In this document: piece after piece, positions 1 through 5,332 of the stretch
How the letters are laid out: each line of letters starts with the position of its first letter
Position numbering within the stretch: position 1 is the stretch's first letter
Assembly: GCA_009843725.1 (NCBI GenBank)
Contig: VYCX01000410.1
Coordinates: 1-5,332 of the forward strand
Origin: Boseongicola sp. SB0675_bin_26
Lineage (GTDB): Bacteria; Pseudomonadota; Alphaproteobacteria; Rhodobacterales; Rhodobacteraceae
Direction of reading: 5' to 3'
DNA: 5,332 nucleotides
Translations under genes and position numbers: made by a program
The notes under the pieces: model-generated
Databases searched by the model: none
Seen by the model: the letters and a program-made list of their open reading frames with translations, nothing else
Told to the model about the DNA's origin: nothing

Positions 1-402
1 TCCACAGCTACCTCCCGGTTCCTTTCTGATACTCGGAGCATACGAGGGCTGGCGATCATCTTCATCACCCATGACTTTGGCGTCGTCGCACAGCTATGTG
101 ACCGGATCGCGGTGATGTATGCGGGCCGGATCGTGGAAGAAGGGCCAACGCAAGCCGTGCTGGACGCGCCTGCTCATCCGTATACCAAGCGCCTGATCGC
201 CTGCGTGCCCGAACTCGGAGGCGGCCGCCGCGAACTGGCCTCCATCCCCGGCTTGCCGCCCGTGCTGGACGATCTCCCGCCCGGCTGTGCCTTCGCGCCC
301 CGCTGCAGCAAGGCGCAGACGAGCTGCCGGCAGGGCGAGATTCCCCTGCATGGTCCGGCCCTCCGCGCCGTCAGGTGCCTCTTCCCCGAGAGGGCGCCTT
401 GA
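1..402 (+). CDS. Peptide ABC transporter ATP-binding protein, OppD/DppD type (C-terminal 133 residues, 5' truncated)
   Basis: This is the end of one of the two cytoplasmic ATPases that power an Opp/Dpp-family peptide importer. The visible part has the H-loop (FITHD, His at fragment residue 24), the DRIAVMYAGRIVEEG strand typical of the family, the HPYT motif at residues 59-62 that opens the oligo_HPY C-terminal domain, and a four-cysteine set (C96, C102, C109, C126; GCAFAPRC pattern). In structurally studied members of this family that cysteine set can hold an Fe-S cluster. Walker A, signature and Walker B would lie upstream of the window. Residues 1-15 match the family poorly (see findings). 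The stop TGA shares its A with the ATG of the next ATPase, so the two are translationally coupled. OppD versus DppD, and the peptide specificity, cannot be decided from this fragment. Confidence 0.93.
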   Translation, partial: STATSRFLSDTRSIRGLAIIFITHDFGVVAQLCDRIAVMYAGRIVEEGPTQAVLDAPAHPYTKRLIACVPELGGGRRELASIPGLPPVLDDLPPGCAFAPRCSKAQTSCRQGEIPLHGPALRAVRCLFPERAP

Positions 403-1358
403 TGCCTGCGCTCAAGGTTGAGCGTCTGGCCAAGACCTTCCCGCTGAAAAGGCCGCTCTTCGGCGCAGCCCCGCCCGGCGCTCGCGCGGTGCGACCCATG
501 TCGTTTCAGGTCGAAGCCGGCGAAACCCTTGGCGTCGTGGGCGAATCCGGCTGCGGCAAGTCGACCCTTGCGCGAATGCTTGTCGGATTGCTGGAGCCAA
601 CCGGAGGCACGATCGAAATCGAGGGCAAGGCGCTTGGCAGCGCCGGCCCAGCAGAGTTCGGCAAGCTGATCCAGTACGTCTTCCAGGATCCGCAAAGCAG
701 CCTGAACCCGCGCAGGACGATCCGGCAGGTCATGGAAGCGCCCCTGAAGCGGCTCCATGGCATGCCGAAACCCGATCGTGACAAGCGCATTGCCGAGATC
801 CTCGCGTCCGTGAACCTTCGTGAAGAGTTTCTTGACCGTTACCCGCATGAATTCTCGGGCGGGCAGGCTCAGAGGATCGGCATTGCCCGGGCGCTGGCCG
901 CGAACCCCCGAATCATCGTATTTGACGAACCGGTCTCGGCTTTGGATGTCTCCGTCCAGGCGCAGGTCCTGAATCTTCTGGTGGATCTCAAGACGAGGTT
1001 TGGCCTCACCTACCTGTTCATCACGCATGATCTGGCGGTGGTCGAAGCGGTCAGCGAACGGGTCGTCGTCCTGTATTTTGGGGCGGTGGTCGAGATCGGC
1101 AGGGCCGAGCGCATCTTTGCAAGTCCCCGCCATCCCTATACAAGCCTGCTTGCCAAAAGCGCGCCGGTCGTGGGCCGCTCGCTGACGGCACCCGAGCAGA
1201 AAGGATCCGAACTTCCCGATCCACTGAACCCGCCGCCAGGCTGTGCATTTGCCGGGCGATGTCCACGGACGACCGACCTTTGCCGGGCAAAGGAACCAGA
1301 GCTGAAGCAGATGGGAGAAGACCAGCTTGCCGCCTGTCACCACCCGCTCGAACACTGA
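402..1358 (+). CDS. Peptide ABC transporter ATP-binding protein, OppF/DppF type (318 aa, complete)
   Basis: This is the second cytoplasmic ATPase of the peptide importer; it hydrolyses ATP as a heterodimer with the OppD/DppD-type protein just upstream. All nucleotide-binding motifs are present: Walker A GESGCGKST (residues 47-55), Q-loop Gln95 in VFQDP, signature FSGGQAQR (151-158), Walker B IIVFDEP (171-177) with catalytic Glu176, D-loop SALD (179-182) and H-loop His209. The C-terminal oligo_HPY domain starts at HPYT (244-247) and carries C281, C287, C294 and C312. The length is normal for the family. I chose the ATG at 402 because it overlaps the previous stop (TGATG) and begins the family-typical MPALKVERLAKTF; an in-frame ATG 27 nt upstream would add an unlikely extension. 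One oddity is Ala156 in the signature, where family members usually have Arg (SGGQRQR). The substrate is unknown. Confidence 0.96.
   Translation: MPALKVERLAKTFPLKRPLFGAAPPGARAVRPMSFQVEAGETLGVVGESGCGKSTLARMLVGLLEPTGGTIEIEGKALGSAGPAEFGKLIQYVFQDPQSSLNPRRTIRQVMEAPLKRLHGMPKPDRDKRIAEILASVNLREEFLDRYPHEFSGGQAQRIGIARALAANPRIIVFDEPVSALDVSVQAQVLNLLVDLKTRFGLTYLFITHDLAVVEAVSERVVVLYFGAVVEIGRAERIFASPRHPYTSLLAKSAPVVGRSLTAPEQKGSELPDPLNPPPGCAFAGRCPRTTDLCRAKEPELKQMGEDQLAACHHPLEH
1313..1317 (+). promoter_or_regulatory. Shine-Dalgarno site for the GntR regulator TTG start
   Basis: GGGAG lies 9 nt before the TTG at 1327, inside the end of the upstream ATPase gene. An in-frame stop at 1303-1305 rules out a longer protein, and no ATG or GTG occurs before the DNA-binding domain, so this site decides the start. 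Confidence 0.7.
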
Positions 1359-2091
1359 GCCCAAGCTGAGCCGTCCGGTTCAGGTCGCCGAATCGATCAA
1401 GGACTGGGTGGTCGCCGAGGGCCTGAAAGCCGGTGACCGCCTGCCGGGCGAGGCCGACTTGATCGTGCGCTTTGGCATGGCCAAGGGCACCATTCGCGAG
1501 GCGATGCGCATTCTGGAAGCCCAGGGCCTGATCAAGACGCGAACCGGTCCCGGCGGCGGCAGTTTCGTCCATGAGGTCAGCCGCCAGCGGGCCAAGGCGC
1601 TCCTGGGGAACTACTTCTTTTTCAAGGACCTGACCATCGGCGACATCTATCAGCTCCGACTGACGCTGGAACCGGAACTGGCCGCCTCGTTGGCGGGCAA
1701 CCTGCCCGAGGATGTGCTGCAATTGCTGGAAAGGAACATTGCGGGATATTCCAGCCCCGCTCGCGATCTTGAAGAGGAGCGCGCCCAGCACGTGGCCTCG
1801 CTGAGGTTCCATGCCATCCTTGCAGAACAGGCCGGGAATCCGCTGCTGGGGTTTGTCATTGATTTCATGGTGAAGCTCCTCTCGGACCTGACCGTCTATC
1901 GCCGCCTTTATTCGCCACCCAACATTGAGCTTTGGCAACAAGGCCACGACCACCAGAAAGCGCTGGTCAAGGCCCTGCGCAACGGCAATGCCGACCGCGC
2001 CCGTGCGATCATGACCGACCATATGGAAACGGCCTGGAAGCTCATGCGTCGGCAGGAAGTCGAAGTGCAAAGCCGCTTCATTTCGGAGTGA
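1327..2091 (+). CDS. GntR-family transcriptional regulator, FadR/FCD subfamily (254 aa, TTG start)
   Basis: This is a cytoplasmic DNA-binding repressor or activator. The N-terminal winged helix-turn-helix spans about residues 14-83, with the GntR hallmarks LPGEADLIVRFGMAKGTIRE (39-58), RILEAQGLI (61-69) and the glycine-rich wing GPGGGSFV. The rest is an all-helical FCD ligand-binding domain. His162 (in RFHAILAEQAGN), His209 (in HDHQKAL) and His232 (in TDHM) match the metal-ligand histidines of FCD proteins. The Asp usually found four residues before the first His appears to be Ser158, so metal binding may be altered. FCD regulators typically sense carboxylic or amino-acid-like metabolites; the ligand here is unknown. 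The TTG start overlaps the ATPase gene by 32 nt, which points to co-transcription and coupling with the peptide importer and suggests that importer, or oppA downstream, as a target (inference). Confidence 0.93.
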   Translation: MPPVTTRSNTEPKLSRPVQVAESIKDWVVAEGLKAGDRLPGEADLIVRFGMAKGTIREAMRILEAQGLIKTRTGPGGGSFVHEVSRQRAKALLGNYFFFKDLTIGDIYQLRLTLEPELAASLAGNLPEDVLQLLERNIAGYSSPARDLEEERAQHVASLRFHAILAEQAGNPLLGFVIDFMVKLLSDLTVYRRLYSPPNIELWQQGHDHQKALVKALRNGNADRARAIMTDHMETAWKLMRRQEVEVQSRFISE

Positions 2092-2094
2092 TCC

Positions 2095-2298
2095 ATGAAG
2101 CGAGACCGCGTCGCATCTCTGCCTCGCCAAGCCGAAGCCAATTGCGATGAAACTTGCACAGCAGGCCCTCGCATCGAACGAAGACTTGTCGAGGGGCAGG
2201 CCATGGTTTCCCGTAGCGTGCGGCAGCGGCAACTTCCTGTCCATGCCTCTGCCGCAACGACAAATCGCGGCCCCGCCATCACCTGGGCACTGCGCTGA
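2095..2298 (+). CDS. Possible small hypothetical protein (67 aa) just after the GntR gene
   Basis: The ATG lies 3 nt after the regulator's stop and has a good Shine-Dalgarno (CGGAG at 2084-2088, 6-nt spacing), so ribosomes finishing the regulator could restart here. The predicted peptide (MKRDRVASLPRQAEANCDET...) is basic and rich in Arg, Ala and Thr, with no membrane segment, signal peptide or motif I recognise. Other frames over the same bases look at least as protein-like. It may be a real short gene, the 5' end of a broken gene, or chance. The ribosome-binding site is the main support. Confidence 0.22.
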   Translation: MKRDRVASLPRQAEANCDETCTAGPRIERRLVEGQAMVSRSVRQRQLPVHASAATTNRGPAITWALR

Positions 2299-2495
2299 CC
2301 GCCACTCCTGGCCTTGCCGCGACCTTGTCGCGCGATTCACAGGCAGTCAGCGTGGTCAACGACCGAACCGTCAATCTTGGCTCCGCCGGCTACACCCTTG
2401 CTAACCCCGTCAACAACGTGCAATTCGACACCTTCCGCGTTGGGCGGAGCCGCCACTGCTGGAATGGCAGCCATCCTCTGCTACAGACTCATTGA
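2283..2495 (+). pseudogene. Possible gene remnant (coding-like frame without a start)
   Basis: One frame reads as plausible extracytoplasmic protein: LGTALTATPGLAATLSRDSQ, then AVSVVNDRTVNLGSAGYTL, then ANPVNNVQFDTFRVG. Its codons are mostly G/C-ending, like the real genes nearby. The VQFDTFRVG ending resembles the last strand of some lectin-like beta-sandwich domains, but that is only an impression. There is no start codon with a ribosome-binding site, and beyond about 2446 the frame turns to atypical residues (RSRHCWNGSHPLLQTH) before a stop. A shift at the GGG of 2445-2447 would continue into another open frame. I read it as the tail of a decayed gene; the family is not identified. Confidence 0.28.
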
Positions 2496-2546
2496 CCTGA
2501 TTCAACGAGCTGGACCGGCTCCGGGTGGCTGGGAACATTTGGCGCA

Positions 2547-3452
2547 ATGAACGAACACCTGAAGGGTCTGCTTGTCACGACACTGGGCGTCTTGCTCGTT
2601 GTGCCGGACTCGCTCTTCGTCAGGCTGATCGAGGCCGAGCCGATGGTCACCGCTTTCTGGAGAGGCGCGACCGCCGGGCTCGTCGTCCTTGTGGTCCTGC
2701 TGTCAGTTCAGGGCGTGCAGGGCTTCCGGGCCGCATTGCACACCGGTTGGCCCGGGCTGGCATACACCGTCCTGATGGGAACGACGGCACCGGCCTTCGT
2801 GCTTGCCGTGACCCAGACAAGCGTGGCCAACGTGGTCTTCATCTTTGCCTCGATGCCAGTCTTCGCAGCCATCTTCAGCCGCATCTTCCTCGGTGAACCC
2901 TTCCGGACGCGCATGATGATCACCATGGCGGCCGTGATCTTTGGACTGGGGATCATCGCTTATGGCTCCAGCGAGACGCAGATCGCTTCCTGGCGTGGGG
3001 ACATCTGGGCAGTCTACATCTCTGCGGCCTTTGCCGCAGCCCTGACCGCTGCGCGAAAGGTCAAGGCGACTTCGATGATCCCGGCCATTCCCGTTGCATA
3101 TCTCGGCTCCGCAATTGTCCTTGGCATGTTCGTGGCTCCGCTGGAGGCCTTCGAGGCACAATGGCCGCTCTTCTTGGGCCATGGTGCCTTCATCGGCGCG
3201 GCGTCCTGTCTTCTCGCACTTGGTCCCAGATACATCAGTTCGGCCGAGGTGGCACTGATCGTCCTGCTGGAATCAGTTCTGGCCCCGATCCTTGTCTGGT
3301 TGGCAATCGGAGAAAGTCCCGGCCCTTGGGCCGTCGTCGGCGGCGCGGTCGTTGTATGCGCGCTCCTTGTTTCAAACATTTTCAGCTTGTTGAAGCAGGA
3401 AGCGGGACAGGGCCGGAGCGACCGGCAAAAGTGCCGCCTTCGCGAGGATTGA
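2547..3452 (+). CDS. DMT-superfamily transporter, EamA family (301 aa, complete)
   Basis: This is an inner-membrane protein of the drug/metabolite transporter superfamily, built as two EamA repeats with about ten hydrophobic helices. Repeat one runs from LLVTTLGVLLVV (8-19) through FWRG after helix 2, and ends near residue 140 with the family-typical FLGEPF (114-119) before the fifth helix. Repeat two starts near 152 (DIWAVYISAAFAAALTAARK) and ends with LLESVLAPILVWLAIGE and WAVVGGAVVVCALLVS (261-276), the classic last two helices. The C-terminal tail (about 283-301) is charged and cytoplasmic. The length is normal. The ATG at 2547 is the first ATG or GTG after an in-frame stop at 2493; GGGA at 2531-2534 is a weak ribosome-binding site with wide (12-nt) spacing. 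EamA proteins carry amino acids, metabolites or drugs, often outward; the substrate cannot be read from the sequence. Lying between peptide-uptake genes, it might export excess amino acids (speculation). Confidence 0.92.
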   Translation: MNEHLKGLLVTTLGVLLVVPDSLFVRLIEAEPMVTAFWRGATAGLVVLVVLLSVQGVQGFRAALHTGWPGLAYTVLMGTTAPAFVLAVTQTSVANVVFIFASMPVFAAIFSRIFLGEPFRTRMMITMAAVIFGLGIIAYGSSETQIASWRGDIWAVYISAAFAAALTAARKVKATSMIPAIPVAYLGSAIVLGMFVAPLEAFEAQWPLFLGHGAFIGAASCLLALGPRYISSAEVALIVLLESVLAPILVWLAIGESPGPWAVVGGAVVVCALLVSNIFSLLKQEAGQGRSDRQKCRLRED

Positions 3453-3883
3453 AATCCGATGTGCCAGAGACTTCAGACGCTGCGTGGATCTGCGGGGGTC
3501 GTTGTCTGAAACCGGTGGCGTTCTTAGGGCGTCGGCCGTGCCCGTGTCGCCGGACAAGGGCTGAGACCAGCGGCCTTGGCCTGGGTGGCCATGGAATGAG
3601 AACGCAGCATCCTCTTCGACGCGAAGCATCAACCTGCGTTGGTCGGTCAGGGCCATCTTTCAAAAGAGCCTGGCATGGCACTCACATTGCTTGAAGCCGT
3701 CCGGAGCCACCTCGTCCAGCGAAATCACATGGGATCATGCAGGTGCGGCGAACGGCAGCCTTGTCCGAACGCTGCAAGCTGGCTCGACCAATTGCTGCGC
3801 CGCGCGCAATGCGGTTCACAGAACATCCGTTGCCCGAACATCCCGACGGCTCCGCGCATTTCGCGAAACGCGACGTAACGTGC

Positions 3884-3912
3884 CTGAACGTCAATCGCAA
3901 TGCACTGATAAT
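3884..3912 (+). promoter_or_regulatory. Candidate sigma70-type promoter for oppA
   Basis: A -35-like CTGAAC (3884-3889) and a -10-like GATAAT (3907-3912, five of six matches to TATAAT) are separated by exactly 17 nt. The bases around the -10 (TGATAATCAAGG) are AT-richer than the surroundings. Transcription would start near 3919, leaving a leader of roughly 195 nt before the oppA ATG. The -35 match is weak (three of six), so confidence is moderate. Confidence 0.4.
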
Positions 3913-3944
3913 CAAGGAAACTTGATTCCAAGCCTCGCAAGGCG

Positions 3945-3959
3945 GGTCTTGTCAGGACC
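3945..3959 (+). promoter_or_regulatory. Near-palindrome GGTCTTGTCAGGACC, candidate operator
   Basis: A 15-bp dyad with six of seven complementary pairs lies about 26-40 nt downstream of the predicted oppA transcription start. Its TTGTCA core resembles the short dyads bound by FCD-type GntR regulators, one of which is encoded at 1327-2091. Similar imperfect dyads are expected by chance several times in 5 kb, so only its position makes it noteworthy. Confidence 0.25.
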
Positions 3960-4102
3960 GAGAGGTGACCGTAGCGTGCCCATCAAGGGAGCGGGAAGAA
4001 TTCCGGGCATCACGCATTTCCTGGTCACGGACAGTCTTCAGTTCGAACCTCATTCGCTCCTCAACACAAGCGCGTCGCGCACTGTCGGCGGCAGCCCCAA
4101 TT

Positions 4103-4108
4103 GGGAGG
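4103..4108 (+). promoter_or_regulatory. Strong Shine-Dalgarno site of oppA
   Basis: GGGAGG ends 7 nt before the ATG at 4116, the best ribosome-binding site in the window. It fixes the oppA start, which also gives a well-formed signal peptide. The site partly overlaps a perfect 10-bp palindrome CCCAATTGGG (4096-4105). Confidence 0.8.
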
Positions 4109-4115
4109 GAACTTC

Positions 4116-5332
4116 ATGAATTCGACGCCAAGGTGCCTTGCAACCATGCTTCTGGTAGCGACAGCCATCACTGGCTCGGCCTTCGCCGCAGGAACTCACC
4201 CCGTCACCGGAGAAGCGCTGGCCGAGCGCCAGGTCTTCACATACCGCGTCCTTGATGAACACAGTTCGGTCGATCCCCAGATCGTCGAGGATGTTTCCGG
4301 CTCCGAAATAGTCCGCGACCTGTTCGAAGGCTTGATGAACCAGGATGCGCAGGGCAGCCTCGTTCCCGGCACCGCCACCGGGTACACAGTCAGCGACGAC
4401 AAGCTCACTTACTCCTTCACCCTACGGGACAATGCCAAATGGTCGAATGGCGACCCGGTGGTCGCGGGCGACTTCGTCTATGCGTGGAGACGCGCCGTGA
4501 GCCCGGAACTGGCTTCGCCGTATTCCTGGTTCATGGAGTTGATGTCGATCGAGAACGCCGCGCGGATCATCGCGGGCGACGTGCCCGTGGACGAGCTTGG
4601 CGTATCTGCCCCTGACGACAGGACGCTTGTCGTCAATCTCTCGCAGCCACTTCCCTACTTCCCGCAGATGGTTACCCACGCAACGACATTCCCGGTCAAC
4701 CCTGCCGTTGTCGAGGCTCATGGTGCGGACTGGACGAATCCGGAAAACATCGTCTCGAACGGCGCCTACGTGCTGACCGAGCACATTCCGAACGAACGCT
4801 CGGTCCGCGAGAGGAACCCGATGTACTGGGATGCCGAAAACGTCATTCTCGAAAAGACCGTGGCCCTTGTCATCAACGACGAGAACACATCCCTGACCCG
4901 CTGGCTTGCGGGCGAGCTTGATCGGACCGAAGTGCCCGCCGGCCAGTTTCCGCGGCTGCAGAAGAAATATCCAGGCGAGGCGATCAGCTTCCCGAGACTC
5001 TGCAACTACTACTACACGTTCAATCTCTCCGAGTCGGGACCGGAGGCGTTCCAGGACGTGCGCGTGCGCAAGGCGCTGGCGCTGGCGGTGGATCGCAAGA
5101 TCATTACAGAGAGCATCCTCGCCGGCGGTCAGATCGAGGCATTCACCTTCACTCCGGCCGCAACCGCGGATTTCGAGGTACCGGATGTCGAGATCGCATC
5201 GATGAGCCAGACCGAGCGGGACGCAACGGCGAAGGCGCTCCTGACGGAAGCGGGATACGGAGCTGACAATCCACTGAAGTTCGAAATGATCTACAACACC
5301 TCCGAATCACACAAGAAGATCGCCGTGGCGAT
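4116..5332 (+). CDS. oppA: Periplasmic oligopeptide-binding protein OppA, SBP_bac_5 family (first 405 residues, 3' truncated)
   Basis: This is the periplasmic receptor that captures peptides and hands them to an OppBC membrane channel powered by OppDF. A Sec signal peptide covers residues 1-24 (hydrophobic LATMLLVATAITGSAFA, likely cut at AFA|A); there is no lipobox. The mature protein follows enterobacterial OppA closely in motif order: VRDLFEGL (66-73), FTLRDNAKWSNGDPVVAGDF (101-120), the family signature region, ASPYSWFMEL (133-142), SQPLPYF (176-182), NIVSNGAYVL (211-220), ERNPMYWD (232-239), LCNYYYTFN (295-303), FQDVRVRKALALAVDR (312-327) and YNTSESHKK (393-401). Cys296 sits where E. coli OppA has a cysteine that forms a disulfide with a later one; the partner would be beyond the window. 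The family is about 540 residues, so roughly a quarter is missing. It has its own promoter region, so it probably begins a new opp operon. Peptide specificity (general or murein peptides, as for MppA) is open. Confidence 0.95.
   Translation, partial: MNSTPRCLATMLLVATAITGSAFAAGTHPVTGEALAERQVFTYRVLDEHSSVDPQIVEDVSGSEIVRDLFEGLMNQDAQGSLVPGTATGYTVSDDKLTYSFTLRDNAKWSNGDPVVAGDFVYAWRRAVSPELASPYSWFMELMSIENAARIIAGDVPVDELGVSAPDDRTLVVNLSQPLPYFPQMVTHATTFPVNPAVVEAHGADWTNPENIVSNGAYVLTEHIPNERSVRERNPMYWDAENVILEKTVALVINDENTSLTRWLAGELDRTEVPAGQFPRLQKKYPGEAISFPRLCNYYYTFNLSESGPEAFQDVRVRKALALAVDRKIITESILAGGQIEAFTFTPAATADFEVPDVEIASMSQTERDATAKALLTEAGYGADNPLKFEMIYNTSESHKKIAVA

Larger units (their letters stand above)
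2092..2546. other. 455-nt gap between regulator and EamA transporter genes, no convincing intact gene
   Basis: No frame is open across the whole gap. Protein-like stretches appear in successive frames: a short ORF from 2095, a frame starting at 2147 whose first 45 or so codons read reasonably (MKLAQQALASNEDLS...), a coding-like frame at 2283-2495, and a shifted frame from about 2445 (GGAATAGMAAILCYRLID) to the stop at 2548-2550. This pattern fits an old gene broken by several frameshifts, but high-GC DNA also yields long chance frames. I see no clear promoter or terminator in it. Confidence 0.5.
3453..4115. other. 663-nt intergenic region upstream of oppA
   Basis: I find no gene here that I would defend. 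Open frames exist on both strands (for example + 3691-4119 and - 3372-3656), but they lack good ribosome-binding sites and their products have unordered, Arg/Ser/Pro-rich composition without motifs. No tRNA, inverted-repeat pair of an insertion sequence, or hairpin followed by a T-run is evident after the EamA stop. The 3' third carries the likely oppA promoter, a near-palindrome and the Shine-Dalgarno, listed separately. The 3453-3880 stretch remains unexplained. Confidence 0.6.

Noticed and set aside
174..2340. Two very long open frames on the - strand (174-1364 and 1051-2340)
   Set aside because: They lie antisense to three clear genes with full motif sets, and their products are Arg/Gly/Gln-rich without motifs. 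They are shadows produced by high-GC codon use.
2354..2364. GGTCAACGACC dyad, similar in outer half-sites to the one near oppA
   Set aside because: The half-site spacing differs (3 versus 7 nt), it lies in a coding-like stretch, and no promoter is visible near it.
2703..3182. 159-codon - strand open frame opposite the EamA gene
   Set aside because: Its His/Asp/Gly-rich, low-order product is the antisense of hydrophobic helices; no ribosome-binding site or family motif.
3800..3814. CCGC/GCGG hairpin as a possible terminator
   Set aside because: The stem is only four pairs and no T-run follows; it is also about 350 nt beyond the EamA stop.
4041..4048. GTTCGAAC, resembling a tRNA T-loop
   Set aside because: The flanking bases do not form a five-pair T-stem, and no acceptor, D or anticodon arm can be built around it.
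3161..4119. + strand open frames 3161-3694 and 3691-4119
   Set aside because: The first begins inside the EamA gene in another frame. Both products are Arg/Ser/Pro/Cys-rich with no motif or ribosome-binding site, and the second would run over the oppA start signals.
5074..5091. Short repeated GCGCTG units
   Set aside because: They encode KALALAVDR, a conserved part of the OppA family, so the repetition reflects the protein sequence.

Overview
This window looks like chromosomal DNA from a GC-rich proteobacterium, most likely an alphaproteobacterium of the Rhodobacterales type. The evidence is strong G/C bias at third codon positions, an Opp/Dpp peptide-import cassette joined to a GntR/FCD regulator, and tightly overlapping gene ends. 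The taxon is an inference from style, not from a marker gene. All convincing genes lie on the + strand.

Positions 1-2091 are the 3' end of a peptide-importer operon. The window opens inside an OppD/DppD-type ATPase. A complete OppF/DppF-type partner ATPase follows (402-1358), its start sharing one base with the previous stop. A GntR-family regulator with an FCD domain (1327-2091) starts at a TTG codon inside the end of the ATPase gene. The three genes are almost certainly co-transcribed, and the regulator probably senses a small ligand linked to the imported substrate.

Positions 2092-2546 hold no convincing intact gene. There is a short ORF with a good ribosome-binding site right after the regulator, then a 213-nt stretch that reads like real protein in one frame but has no start of its own. 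This may be the remains of a broken gene. At 2547-3452 lies a complete 10-helix DMT/EamA-family membrane transporter.

Positions 3453-4115 (663 nt) are apparently non-coding. They end in a plausible sigma70-type promoter (3884-3912), a 15-bp near-palindrome just downstream (3945-3959) and a strong Shine-Dalgarno sequence. From 4116 to the window end runs an OppA-type periplasmic oligopeptide-binding protein, cut off after 405 residues. It most likely opens a second peptide-transport operon, although it could serve the OppD/OppF pair upstream.

Overall the window is peptide-uptake metabolism: two ATPases, a likely local regulator, an accessory DMT exporter/importer and a binding protein. I found no mobile element, CRISPR array, RNA gene or defence system. 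The points worth a second look are the two gene-poor gaps, the possible regulatory link between the GntR protein and oppA, and the poor sequence at the extreme 5' end.
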